Assembly (NCBI RefSeq): GCF_012641075.1
Contig: NZ_JAAXLJ010000008.1
Coordinates: 29,018-93,017 of the forward strand
Reading direction: 5' to 3'
DNA length: 64,000 nucleotides
DNA from: Secundilactobacillus angelensis
GTDB lineage: Bacteria > Bacillota > Bacilli > Lactobacillales > Lactobacillaceae
This document shows positions 8,344 to 18,423 of this stretch, piece after piece (position 1 is the stretch's first letter; the number at the start of each line of letters is the position of its first letter). The translations under genes and the position numbers were made by a program. The notes below the pieces were generated by a model. That model saw nothing but the letters and a program-made list of their open reading frames with translations. It had not been told where the DNA came from and did not search any database.

Positions 8344-10179
8344 CTATCTCTTTAGGTGGTAACTATAAGTTGAAACGATGATATTTTGACGCGTATTCAA
8401 GGCTGAACGAAGCCGTAGTGCGGTTTGGTTATGCAAGACGTTTTGCCAAGGCCGACGTGGAACAAATTGCGGTACCAAGACGGTAGTGGTAAAGTTTCGC
8501 TCGTTAGCGCGCTTAGCAATGACATCGCAGAACCGTAACGTTGGTGTGATGATTGACCGGTACGACGAATGAATATCGACAAAGCGGACATCAGGAAACT
8601 CAACTTTAAATTTCTGTGCAGTCTTGTGCTCCTTACGCGGATTCTCATCGAATGACACGTGCATGGCAATGACATAGTCACCAACAGAACGCGCATAGTC
8701 AATGGCATGCGCTGTGACCTGTGTCACGTCACTGACCAGGACGATTACCGTTGCGCCATCATAGTGATGGTTGACAGAGTCGCTATCCTCACTTACCCGC
8801 AACTGACGGGCAACGTTGATGTAATGTCTGTGAATCCGGTAAAACATGTAGATTAAAGCAGGCATCACAATCAAGTAAGGCCAAACGTTGCCAAAATGAA
8901 GCAAGAACAAGAAGACCACCAGGGCGAATGAAATAAATGCACCCAAGAAGTTAATGCAGGCCTTCAACCCCCACTTACCTTCACGGACTCTAAACCAGTG
9001 TCGGATCATACCAGATTGAGACAAGGTGAAGGGTACGAAAACCCCGACAGCATAAAGTGGAATCAACAGGCTAGTCTTACCATGGAAGATAATGATTAAG
9101 AAAATTGCTCCAACCGCGAGTGAGATAATCCCGTTGGAATAGCCTAACCGATCACCACGATCCAAGTAAGCATGTGGTAAAAACTTATCCTTAGCCAGAT
9201 TGTAAGCTAAGATTGGAAAAGCCGAGAAACCAGTGTTAGCAGCCACTGCCAAAATAGCAGCCGTAGCCAGTTGCAGCAGATAATAAATCAGACCGTGACC
9301 AAAGATGGCTTGTCCAATTTGTGACAGCACCGTGTTATCAGCCATTGGCCGGATACCAAGGTAGTAACTCAAGAACGTAATCCCGCCAAAGAAGAAGGCC
9401 AGAATCGACGCCATAATTGCCAGAGTTGCACTGGCATTATGACTCTTGGGCTTATGAAAGTTTGGCACCGCGTTACTAATAGCTTCAACCCCAGTCAGTG
9501 AGGAAGAACCACTAGAAAACGCCCGGAAGAACAGTAAGATCGTCATTCCTTGCACTGGTGCGTTAATTGGCGCAGCAGCGTGATAAGCGACGTGACCAGT
9601 AGCAATCTCAATGATCCCCCAGATAACCATGGCAGAAATCATCAAAATGAAGAAATAAACTGGTAATGTCAGCATGGAAGCAGATTCTCGCATGCCCCGA
9701 AGGTTGAGTCCCATAATGAGTAACACTAAAATAATTGAAATACCGACTTGATGGGCACTAAGAGCGGGTATCGCGGAAATAATAGCATCAGTACCAGAAG
9801 TAACAGAAACCGCCACGGTCAACATATAATCGACCAATAGTGAGCCACCAGCAACTAACCCAGCTGGTTGTCCCCAGTTAGTCGTTGCAACAACGTATGC
9901 ACCTCCCCCGGATGGGTAGGCGTGAATAATTTGTTGGTATGACAACGTGATAGCGAACAGTAAAATCAGGACCAAGGCGGCAACCCAAAGTTGATACATC
10001 AGAGCCGCAGCAGAAAGTGTGATTAAAACTGTTGTAATTTGTTCAGTCCCATATGCGACTGAAGATAACGCATCAGAAGAGAGTAGCGCCAAAGCTTTGA
10101 ATTTAGTTAAAGCCTGACCACCCTCGTCCGTTGTCTTCAACGGCTTACCAATAAGTAGCCGTTTCAAATAACGCCACAT
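8344..10179 (-). CDS. kimA: KimA-type potassium/proton symporter (APC superfamily)
   Basis: 611 residues. Residues 1-450 form a 12-segment APC-type transporter; the remainder (from about 475) is a cytosolic USP-like domain (ATVIVLVSDVTQVTAHAIDY). It reads closely along Bacillus subtilis KimA/YdaO: the N-terminal LIGKPLKTTDEGGQ, then LSSDALSSVAYGTEQI, YPSGGGAYVV, GGSLLVDYMLTVAVS and the final HNQTALRLR region. KimA is a high-affinity K+ importer, inhibited by c-di-AMP in Bacillus. Many databases call it a generic amino acid permease; the whole-length resemblance favours KimA. No ydaO-type riboswitch was seen upstream, but a hairpin is present in the leader. Confidence 0.88.
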   Translation of the reverse strand: MWRYLKRLLIGKPLKTTDEGGQALTKFKALALLSSDALSSVAYGTEQITTVLITLSAAALMYQLWVAALVLILLFAITLSYQQIIHAYPSGGGAYVVATTNWGQPAGLVAGGSLLVDYMLTVAVSVTSGTDAIISAIPALSAHQVGISIILVLLIMGLNLRGMRESASMLTLPVYFFILMISAMVIWGIIEIATGHVAYHAAAPINAPVQGMTILLFFRAFSSGSSSLTGVEAISNAVPNFHKPKSHNASATLAIMASILAFFFGGITFLSYYLGIRPMADNTVLSQIGQAIFGHGLIYYLLQLATAAILAVAANTGFSAFPILAYNLAKDKFLPHAYLDRGDRLGYSNGIISLAVGAIFLIIIFHGKTSLLIPLYAVGVFVPFTLSQSGMIRHWFRVREGKWGLKACINFLGAFISFALVVFLFLLHFGNVWPYLIVMPALIYMFYRIHRHYINVARQLRVSEDSDSVNHHYDGATVIVLVSDVTQVTAHAIDYARSVGDYVIAMHVSFDENPRKEHKTAQKFKVEFPDVRFVDIHSSYRSIITPTLRFCDVIAKRANERNFTTTVLVPQFVPRRPWQNVLHNQTALRLRSALNTRQNIIVSTYSYHLKR

Positions 10180-10207
10180 GATTTTTTCTCCTTTATCGAC
10201 GAATAAC

Positions 10208-10241
10208 AGCTATCAACCTGAGATCACAATGGCTGATAGCT
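10208..10241 (-). promoter_or_regulatory. Hairpin in the kimA 5' leader
   Basis: Perfect 8-base inverted repeat AGCTATCA (10208-10215) / TGATAGCT (10234-10241) with an 18-base loop, ending about 29 bases before the kimA start codon. It has no T-tract, so it is not a terminator. It does not match a riboswitch class I know. Confidence 0.5.
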
Positions 10242-10304
10242 CCCTTCGAAAATTGATATCTAAAATAAATGAATGCCGCAAATGGGTATGCAAAATCAAC
10301 TGGT

Positions 10305-10334
10305 ATTGTACAACAAATTATCTCATGAAAGCAA
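10305..10334 (-). promoter_or_regulatory. Candidate kimA promoter
   Basis: Minus strand -35 TTGCTT (10334-10329), 18-base spacer, -10 TACAAT (10310-10305). It would give a leader of about 115 bases containing the hairpin above. The rest of the gene-free stretch 10180-10497 holds a short inverted repeat CTAGT/ACTAG near 10374-10385 and the groEL terminator, and nothing else I can identify. Confidence 0.5.
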
Positions 10335-10417
10335 GCTGATATCATGCAATCCAAAATAGTTAACGAGCTCCCTCTAGTGTACTAGTTTTTCCAACAAATT
10401 ACTGGTTTATTTTAAAC

Positions 10418-10462
10418 AAAAGAAGCATCCGCAATTTGTTATCAATTGCAGATGCTTCTTTT
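10418..10462 (-). terminator. Terminator after groEL
   Basis: Long inverted repeat: minus-strand AAAGAAGCATCTGCAATT pairs with AATTGCGGATGCTTCTTT (one mismatch). It is followed by a TGTTTAAAATAAACC tract. Confidence 0.85.
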
Positions 10463-10497
10463 AAATTCATTTGAAATCACTAGCGGTTAAGCTAAGT

Positions 10498-12123
<1,626 letters not shown>

Positions 12124-12177
12124 TTACCTTCACCTCATAAATTTTATTGTTAAAAGATTTAGCCTAGTTGCATCTGA

Positions 12178-12462
12178 CTAGTCGACGATTGCGACAAGGT
12201 CCTTTTCGTGAACAACTAGATATGAGTCACCGTTATACTTAACTTCAGTACCTGAGTATTTATCAAATAAGACAGTGTCGCCTTCTTTAACACTTGGCGC
12301 AACCTTTTCACCATTGTCAAGCACACGGCCACTACCTACGGCAACAACCTTACCAGTTTGTGGTTTTTCCTGAGCATTACTTGCTAGTACGATACCACCA
12401 ACAGTTTGTTCTTCTTCTTCTTGTGCTTGTAAAATTACACGGTCTCCTAATGGTTTTAACAC
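12178..12462 (-). CDS. groES: Co-chaperonin GroES (Hsp10)
   Basis: 94-residue lid of the GroEL ring. [17 protein letters not shown], the mobile loop [16 protein letters not shown] and the end [14 protein letters not shown] are typical. The start is GTG at 12462, behind GGAGGG. The open frame runs 15 codons further upstream into the CIRCE element, but those codons have no family similarity. Confidence 0.98.
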   Translation of the reverse strand: MLKPLGDRVILQAQEEEEQTVGGIVLASNAQEKPQTGKVVAVGSGRVLDNGEKVAPSVKEGDTVLFDKYSGTEVKYNGDSYLVVHEKDLVAIVD

Positions 12463-12496
12463 TTGAATCCCTCCAATAAATATAAGTTTAGCACTC

Positions 12497-12523
12497 TTAG
12501 CACTCATCTAACACAAGTGCTAA
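12497..12523 (-). promoter_or_regulatory. CIRCE operator (HrcA site), with an extra half-site
   Basis: TTAGCACTC, nine bases, AAGTGCTAA: the HrcA repressor site with one mismatch in the right arm. A second copy of the left half, TTAGCACTC, abuts it at 12488-12496. It lies between the groES start and its promoter. Confidence 0.92.
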
Positions 12524-12534
12524 TCACAACTAAT

Positions 12535-12563
12535 ACTATAAAATTATTCCCACTCAAATGCAA
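12535..12563 (-). promoter_or_regulatory. groESL promoter
   Basis: Minus strand -35 TTGCAT (12563-12558), 17-base spacer, -10 TATAGT (12540-12535). CIRCE begins about 12 bases downstream of the -10, at the expected transcription start. Confidence 0.75.
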
Positions 12564-12614
12564 GCCATTTACCTAAAAAAACGCTGATTTACTAAAATTA
12601 AAAATTAAACTCAA

Positions 12615-12654
12615 CAAAAAAAGCTCAACACCAGTAATTTCACTGGCATTAAGC
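12615..12654 (-). terminator. Terminator after rex
   Basis: A 13-pair stem GCTTAATGCCAGT / ACTGGTGTTGAGC with G-U pairs, then TTTTTTTG, just after the rex stop codon. Confidence 0.85.
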
Positions 12655-12667
12655 CTCAACTAAACAA

Positions 12668-13306
12668 CTATTCTGCTTCATTGTAATGATCCAAGAAATA
12701 AATCAAGGTTTGTAATTCATTGGTCAAATCAACGTTTTGAACCCGCACGTGTGATGGCACTGAAATCCGCAAAGGTGTGAAGTTAAGAATTCCTTGGACA
12801 CCACCAGCAATTGCGTCATCAGTCACGTTTTGAGCCACAGATTCAGGTACGGTCAAAATAACAATTTTGATCTGCTGATCCTCAAGCTGCTTACGTAACT
12901 CTGACATTGGATAAATTGGAACCCCACTTTGGACGGTATTCGCCAAATCGGGACGGACATCAAAGGCAGCACTGATTCGAACGTTACTGTTTTGGTGGAA
13001 ATTAAAGTTTAATAACGCGTTCCCTAAATTACCCACACCAATTAAAGCAGCGTTGGTCAGCTTATCCTGATTTAAGATCTTCTTGAAAAACTTTAATAGA
13101 CTGTCCACGTCATAACCATAACCCCGTTTGCCCAAAGCACCGAAGTATGAAAAATCACGGCGAATTGTGGCCGAGTCCACTTTAACTGCATCTGATAGTT
13201 CCGTGGATGACACCCGATTTTTATCGGCATCGTGTAAGATATTTAGGTAACGGTAATAAATCGGCAAGCGTTTTGCCGTGGCCTTTGGAATTTTTGTTTC
13301 TGCCAA
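12668..13306 (-). CDS. rex: Redox-sensing transcriptional repressor Rex
   Basis: Dimeric repressor that reads the NADH/NAD+ ratio and controls fermentation genes. 212 residues: winged-helix DNA-binding domain (about 1-80, with [23 protein letters not shown]) and a Rossmann domain ([13 protein letters not shown] near residue 88). The start is TTG at 13306 behind AAGGAGGAAAAGAAA; the 13 upstream codons in frame lie over that ribosome site. It neighbours groESL and tsaD, as in Bacillus. Confidence 0.96.
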   Translation of the reverse strand: MAETKIPKATAKRLPIYYRYLNILHDADKNRVSSTELSDAVKVDSATIRRDFSYFGALGKRGYGYDVDSLLKFFKKILNQDKLTNAALIGVGNLGNALLNFNFHQNSNVRISAAFDVRPDLANTVQSGVPIYPMSELRKQLEDQQIKIVILTVPESVAQNVTDDAIAGGVQGILNFTPLRISVPSHVRVQNVDLTNELQTLIYFLDHYNEAE

Positions 13307-13447
13307 TTTCTTTTCCTCCTTGTGAATTTTTCTGATTAAAAACAACTTAAAAGACGAACTTTTTAACCATTAAAATCATTGTAATTTGATATAGTAAACA
13401 AGCTTGTGAAAACCTCATTCTCGTTAATTGTAGCATAAAGGGTCGAT

Positions 13448-13465
13448 TTGTGAAATAAATTTCAA
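13448..13465. promoter_or_regulatory. Candidate Rex operator
   Basis: TTGTGAAATAAATTTCAA matches the Rex box TTGTGA-N6-TCACAA perfectly in the left half and in four of six positions in the right half. Two further TTGTGA half-sites lie at 13404-13409 (plus) and 13530-13535 (minus strand), all in the divergent rex/ABC-F gap. Weak evidence. Confidence 0.4.
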
Positions 13466-13556
13466 TAAAAAATCAATGAACATTCCGCTCTACCCTATCA
13501 GATTCTCACTAATTAATGGTAGAATAGTTTCACAATAGAAAGGTAGCTGATACGAC

Positions 13557-15515
13557 ATGTTATTACAGGTCCAGCAAGTAACACGCCGATTCGGCGCGGA
13601 TACGCTTTTTGACAATGTCAGCCTAGACGTGCCTGAACACGGCCGAGTTGCGTTGGTCGGTCGAAATGGTGCTGGCAAGTCAACCCTCATCCGAATGATT
13701 ACGGGAATCGATGCCCCAGATGAAGGCCAGATCATTTATAAAAAGGGAATGACCATGGGTTATTTAGCCCAAGATACTGGCCTTGATTCTGACAAATCCA
13801 TCTGGGAAGAAATGGCCAGCGTTTTCAAAGATCTTCAGGACCAAGAAGAAGAACTGCACCGCATGGAAGAGCGAATGAGTGACCCAGAAGTGATTAATGA
13901 TCAACAAGCATTTGATCAGCTTTCTAAAACCTATGATCAACGACAAACTGCCTTCAAGAACAATAACGGTTATGGTTATCGGGCTGAAATTCGCGGCGTG
14001 CTTCACGGTTTTGAATTTGGTGAAGAAGATTACGACCGCTCAATCAATGAATTGTCTGGTGGTCAAAAAACACAACTGGCTTTAGCCAAATTGCTGCTTG
14101 AGAAACGTGACCTCCTAGTATTGGACGAACCGACTAACCACTTGGACGTGGAAACGTTGACCTGGCTTGAGGGTTACATTCAGTCTTATAAAGGGGCACT
14201 ATTGATCGTGTCTCATGACCGTTACTTCCTTGATAAGCTAGTGAGCGAAGTTTACGAAATGGCTATGGGTACTGTCACTCATTTTCACGGTAACTATTCT
14301 GCCTATGTTACCCAAAAAGCGGCTCAGTTGCAACGCCAGTGGAAAGAATATGACAAACAACAGCATAAAATTTCACAGTTAGAGGACTTTGTTAACCGTA
14401 ACATCGTCCGTGCCTCCACCACCAAACGGGCTCAGGCAAGAAGAAAACAACTGGCAAAGATGAGCCGAATCGAACGCCCTGAGTCGGATGATAAGGTCGC
14501 CCACTTTGCCTTTACCCCCCACCGTCAAAGCGGCAACATTGTTTTAACCGTGAAGGATTTGGCTGTTGGGTATGATCCGAATAAAGTGTTAGCAAAACCC
14601 GTTAATATCGATATCAAAAAGCACCAGGCCATTGCCATTGTGGGGCCTAACGGTGTGGGCAAATCAACTCTGCTAAAAACAATTCTAGGAAAAATTCCTG
14701 CGTTAGCGGGTAGTGTGACGTTTGGTACCGGCGTTGATACTGGGTATTACGATCAAGAGCAGAAGTCCCTGCATAGCAATAAAACAGTCCTAGCAGAGCT
14801 TTGGGACGATCATCCAACCACCCCTGAAAAAGACATCCGCACTATCCTTGGCAGTTTTCTTTTTACTGGCGAAGACGTGGATAAGCTGGTGCATAGTCTC
14901 AGTGGTGGTGAGAAAGCGCGGTTGTTGCTGACTAAGTTGGCGATGAAACACGACAACTTCTTAATCTTAGACGAACCCACCAACCACTTGGACATCGACA
15001 GCCGTCAAGTGCTAGAAAATACGCTTAATGATTTTGACGGCACGATCCTGTTTGTTTCTCATGACCGGTACTTTATTAACCAAGTTGCAACTTCAGTGGT
15101 GGAGTTATCGGCTGAGGGCTCGGAACTCTTCCTTGGTGATTACGACTACTTCATTGAAAAGAAGCAGGAACAGGCTGCTGTGGCGGAGAAGCTGCAAGAA
15201 GAGGCACTGGAAAAGGACCCTAGCCTTGCAGTAAAGCCTGTTAGTCAAAAGAAACAGAGTTATCAGCAGTCAAAGGAACGTCAAAAACAGGAACGTAAGC
15301 TGACTCGTCAAGTTGAAACACTGGAACAGCAGCTAACGGATCTGACTGATCAAAAGAGTCAGATTGAAACCACCATGACAAAGCCAGAGATTTTCTCAGA
15401 TCAGGCTAAAATGGCAACGTTACAGCAACAACTAGCCGAAATTACCGACCAAATTGAAACCACCGAAAATGATTGGGAAGACGCTTCCCTGGCGTTAGAA
15501 GATTTGTCGGAATAA
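13557..15515 (+). CDS. ABC-F family ATPase (YdiF-like, ribosome-associated)
   Basis: Soluble protein with two ABC cassettes and no membrane segments, 652 residues. Walker A1 GRNGAGKST (35-43), signature LSGGQKTQLAL (about 166), linker with ARRKQLAKMSRIERP, Walker A2 GPNGVGKST (about 363), signature LSGGEKARLLL (about 449), and a charged C-terminal coiled coil (about 570-652). ABC-F proteins act on the ribosome as translation factors; some give antibiotic resistance. Its place beside tsaD and rex matches Bacillus ydiF, so a housekeeping role is likelier than resistance. Confidence 0.92.
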   Translation: MLLQVQQVTRRFGADTLFDNVSLDVPEHGRVALVGRNGAGKSTLIRMITGIDAPDEGQIIYKKGMTMGYLAQDTGLDSDKSIWEEMASVFKDLQDQEEELHRMEERMSDPEVINDQQAFDQLSKTYDQRQTAFKNNNGYGYRAEIRGVLHGFEFGEEDYDRSINELSGGQKTQLALAKLLLEKRDLLVLDEPTNHLDVETLTWLEGYIQSYKGALLIVSHDRYFLDKLVSEVYEMAMGTVTHFHGNYSAYVTQKAAQLQRQWKEYDKQQHKISQLEDFVNRNIVRASTTKRAQARRKQLAKMSRIERPESDDKVAHFAFTPHRQSGNIVLTVKDLAVGYDPNKVLAKPVNIDIKKHQAIAIVGPNGVGKSTLLKTILGKIPALAGSVTFGTGVDTGYYDQEQKSLHSNKTVLAELWDDHPTTPEKDIRTILGSFLFTGEDVDKLVHSLSGGEKARLLLTKLAMKHDNFLILDEPTNHLDIDSRQVLENTLNDFDGTILFVSHDRYFINQVATSVVELSAEGSELFLGDYDYFIEKKQEQAAVAEKLQEEALEKDPSLAVKPVSQKKQSYQQSKERQKQERKLTRQVETLEQQLTDLTDQKSQIETTMTKPEIFSDQAKMATLQQQLAEITDQIETTENDWEDASLALEDLSE

Positions 15516-15517
15516 AA

Positions 15518-15560
15518 AAATAATCGCAACCCGAAATTCTCGGAGTTGCGATTATTTTTA
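15518..15560. terminator. Bidirectional terminator between the ABC-F gene and tsaD
   Basis: AAATAATCGCAAC / GTTGCGATTATTT stem with a 14-base loop, flanked by A and T tracts; it serves both convergent genes. Confidence 0.88.
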
Positions 15561-15577
15561 TTTTCGTCAATGATTCG

Positions 15578-16600
15578 CTATGAGGCTATCCAATCAAATT
15601 CAAGGCTAGGATCAGCGTTTAAACTCATATCACCGAATTGTTTTAACTGGTAACCCACGTAGCCCGCAGCCCCAATCATAGCAGCATTATCGCCACAGAG
15701 CTTGAGGGGTGCTTTGATAAAATCAACGTTTTCAAATGCTTTTAATTCTGAATCCAGTCGGTCACGCAACCCTTGATTAGCGGCAACACCACCGGCTAAA
15801 ATTAATTGCTTAACCGGATAAGCATCCAGTGCACGAACTGTTTTGTCGGCAAGAACATCCACCACCGCTTGTTGAAAACTAGCAGCTAAATCCTCGCGAT
15901 TGAGCGTTTCCCCAATTTGATCTGCATGGTGAACCGTGTTGATGAAGGCACTCTTTAAACCACTAAAGCTGAAGTCGAATGAGTCGGAATCGTCCATCGC
16001 CCGCGGAAAGTTGAAAGCATCTTTGCCCAAATGAGCCAGTCGATCAACTTCTTTACCAGCAGGATAGTTGATACCCAGCACCCGACCAATTTTATCATAA
16101 GCTTCTCCAGCTGCATCATCACGGGTCTCCCCAATGATTTCAAACTGTCCTGGTCCCGCCAAGTAGACGAGCTCAGTATGGCCGCCAGAAACTAAAAGCG
16201 CCAACGCTGGAAACTCGATTGGCTTGACGTAGCGGGCGGCGTAAATATGACCGGCCATATGGTTGACTGGGATCAATGGTAAATCATGTGCGTATGCCAC
16301 CGTTTTAGCGGCAGTAACACCGATTAACAGTGCCCCAACCAATCCCGGGCCATAGGTAACCGCCACGGCTGATAAGTCGTCGTAAGTCACTGAAGCCTCC
16401 GACATCGCCAAATCAATACAATCGGTAATTTGTTCAATATGATGACGACTGGCAACTTCGGGCACCACACCGCCAAATCGCTGATGACTTTTTATTTGAG
16501 TCGCAACAATGTTTGAAAGAATTTTTTCACCATTTTCAATCACTGCCACACTGGTCTCGTCACAACTTGACTCGAAGGCCAAGATTAAATGTCGTTCCAC
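15578..16600 (-). CDS. tsaD: tRNA threonylcarbamoyl transferase subunit TsaD
   Basis: Catalytic subunit of the complex that makes t6A at position 37 of ANN-decoding tRNAs. 340 residues with ASKHA fold: start [15 protein letters not shown], metal-binding [11 protein letters not shown] near residue 112, [13 protein letters not shown] and [17 protein letters not shown]. Last gene of a tsaB-rimI-rimI-tsaD run (4-base gap to the preceding gene). TsaE and TsaC, also needed, are not in the window. Confidence 0.97.
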   Translation of the reverse strand: MERHLILAFESSCDETSVAVIENGEKILSNIVATQIKSHQRFGGVVPEVASRHHIEQITDCIDLAMSEASVTYDDLSAVAVTYGPGLVGALLIGVTAAKTVAYAHDLPLIPVNHMAGHIYAARYVKPIEFPALALLVSGGHTELVYLAGPGQFEIIGETRDDAAGEAYDKIGRVLGINYPAGKEVDRLAHLGKDAFNFPRAMDDSDSFDFSFSGLKSAFINTVHHADQIGETLNREDLAASFQQAVVDVLADKTVRALDAYPVKQLILAGGVAANQGLRDRLDSELKAFENVDFIKAPLKLCGDNAAMIGAAGYVGYQLKQFGDMSLNADPSLEFDWIAS

Positions 16601-16604
16601 GTTC

Positions 16605-17078
16605 TTACTCTCCCTTCGCGTCCGATACGCTAAGTTTCATTAAAATTGCATCTTCATCTGGATTAGTATAGTAAGCTTTACGCACGTTAACAGCAACAAA
16701 GCCCGCCCGCTGGTAAAGGTGCCTAGCAGCGACATTAGATTCTCGCACTTCTAGGAACACCTGCGTATCAGTTGGCAACGACGAAATCAAAGTGTGCAAA
16801 AGAGACATTGCACGCCCTTCTCGTTGATGGGCTGGATCCACTGCAACCCCCGTGATATCAACTTGATCCAGCACTTTAATCGCACCGACGTAACCGATTA
16901 AACGGTCACCCTCATAAATCACGGTATAAAGCCTGTGAGCAGCAGACATATCGGCTTGAAAGTCGGCCATAGTCCATGCGGTTCCGGTTGAGTAAGCCCG
17001 CTCAGCAATTCGTGCGCAGGCTTTAACCAACGGGCCTAATTCAGATTTAGAGACAATTCGGACTTTAAGATTCTGCAT
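16605..17078 (-). CDS. GNAT family N-acetyltransferase, second RimI-like copy
   Basis: 157-residue GNAT protein with acetyl-CoA motif [16 protein letters not shown] (about residues 85-99, Q-x-x-G-x-A intact) and the RimI-like end [21 protein letters not shown]. It lies directly after a first RimI gene and overlaps it by 14 bases. The ATG at 17078 sits behind GGAG; a TTG five codons upstream is possible. Likely an N-terminal or side-chain acetyltransferase; the substrate may differ from RimI. Confidence 0.85.
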   Translation of the reverse strand: MQNLKVRIVSKSELGPLVKACARIAERAYSTGTAWTMADFQADMSAAHRLYTVIYEGDRLIGYVGAIKVLDQVDITGVAVDPAHQREGRAMSLLHTLISSLPTDTQVFLEVRESNVAARHLYQRAGFVAVNVRKAYYTNPDEDAILMKLSVSDAKGE

Positions 17079-17649
17079 CGTCAGAATCTCCAATGGTGAT
17101 TACCATATCAACCGCGTCTTCATGGTCGCCAAAATAGTACCCCTTCTTGATACCAGCTTTTTCAAACCCCAAGTCCTGGTACAAAGCCTGAGCCCGCACG
17201 TTGCTCAATCGAACCTCCAGAGAAACTTGATTCAGCTCCAATTGACGAGCCTTTTTGATCATTACCGCAATCAAAAAATGTCCAAGGCCACGATTTTGAT
17301 AGTCTGGTACGACAGCAATATTAGTGATATGAGCATCACTTTTAGCTTCATTAAAAGTGCACCCAATAAACGCCAGCAAACGGTCGTGACGTCTTAAAAC
17401 CAAGTATAATCGGTCAGTTCCGTGCCGCAGTTCACTGGCAAAAGCAGCGGAATCCCACGGCGTTTTGCCACCATAAACGGCGCGTTCAATCCCCAACATT
17501 TCTGGAATATCAGTAAATTGAGCCTTAGCTAAAAAATAAGCAACGTTTTGGATTTGAACTTCGTGATTTTTAATGTCTAAAATATCTTGAAACCTAGTAT
17601 CTTGAATCTGAAATAATTGCTGATACCAGTTTTTAAACTTTTTCAACAT
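17065..17649 (-). CDS. rimI: Ribosomal-protein-alanine acetyltransferase RimI
   Basis: 194 residues: about 40 non-conserved N-terminal residues and then a GNAT domain with motif A VVPDYQNRGLGHFLI (Q-x-x-G-x-G) and LEVRLSNVRAQALYQDLGF. RimI acetylates the N-terminus of ribosomal protein S18 in model species. It overlaps tsaB by 17 bases and is encoded with tsaB and tsaD as in Bacillus (ydiCDE). Confidence 0.9.
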   Translation of the reverse strand: MLKKFKNWYQQLFQIQDTRFQDILDIKNHEVQIQNVAYFLAKAQFTDIPEMLGIERAVYGGKTPWDSAAFASELRHGTDRLYLVLRRHDRLLAFIGCTFNEAKSDAHITNIAVVPDYQNRGLGHFLIAVMIKKARQLELNQVSLEVRLSNVRAQALYQDLGFEKAGIKKGYYFGDHEDAVDMVITIGDSDDAES

Positions 17650-18355
17650 AGTCGCTACTATCCTCTTCTGGATGTTGTTTTTGCCAATCAGCCTCAGCCT
17701 TGGTCAACCGCAAGTAGCGTGGCACAAAACTGTTAACATCACTTACTGGTGTCTCCCGCTGGCCAAGCCGACCTAATTGAACCGCACTTGGCAGACTCAA
17801 CTCAATTGGATACTCAATAAAGTTTGCCTCAAGAGCTGTCTTCAAGCGTTCAGTGAACGAATCAAGATCACCTAGCACAACGATTGGTTCTGATAAAGCT
17901 TTGAGTTGAGGCAACAATTTTTCAAAGGCGATGTGCTGATCTTTAATAACAGAAACCGGCACCCCGTTTTCAATCCGGTAAACACCAGCAAAAACGTTGT
18001 CATTACGTCCATCAAATAGCACTGCCACCAGTTGGGGTTCATTAATAATATTGGCAGCAATCGTTGCCAAACTCGAAACACCGACCAATTCAATTGCCAA
18101 AGTATCGGCCAGTGTTTTGGCTGTGGTGACACCAATTCTCAATCCCGTATAGGAGCCAGGACCATCGGCTACAATCACCCGATCCAAATCAGCCGGCTTT
18201 AACTTAGCTGCCGACATCGCACTTTGGATAATTGGTAATAGTTGGGTTGCGTGCTTCTTTGTCGTGGTCACCGTAGTCGTTGCTAAAACCTGGTCATCTA
18301 ACATCACCGCTACACTTAGGGTTTGATTAGACGTGTCTAGCGCCAGTATTTTCAT
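17633..18355 (-). CDS. tsaB: tRNA threonylcarbamoyladenosine complex subunit TsaB
   Basis: 240-residue ASKHA-fold partner of TsaD in t6A synthesis. MKILALDTSNQTLSVAV start, HATQLLPIIQ, and VIVADGPGSYTGLRIGVTTA near residue 63 are diagnostic. First gene of the tsaB-rimI-rimI-tsaD operon. Confidence 0.96.
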   Translation of the reverse strand: MKILALDTSNQTLSVAVMLDDQVLATTTVTTTKKHATQLLPIIQSAMSAAKLKPADLDRVIVADGPGSYTGLRIGVTTAKTLADTLAIELVGVSSLATIAANIINEPQLVAVLFDGRNDNVFAGVYRIENGVPVSVIKDQHIAFEKLLPQLKALSEPIVVLGDLDSFTERLKTALEANFIEYPIELSLPSAVQLGRLGQRETPVSDVNSFVPRYLRLTKAEADWQKQHPEEDSSDYVEKV

Positions 18356-18423
18356 ATCGTTTCAATACCTCTTTTTCCAATTCTTCAGCCATCATCATAC
18401 ACCTATGCCCAAGTGTCTGCCAC

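Noticed and set aside
10180..10497. ydaO-type c-di-AMP riboswitch expected before kimA
   Set aside because: The conserved cores of that class were not found in the leader; only a simple hairpin is present.
13557..15515. ABC-F gene as an acquired antibiotic resistance determinant
   Set aside because: Its neighbours (tsaD, rex) are the same as for Bacillus ydiF, and base use does not stand out, so it is a housekeeping factor.
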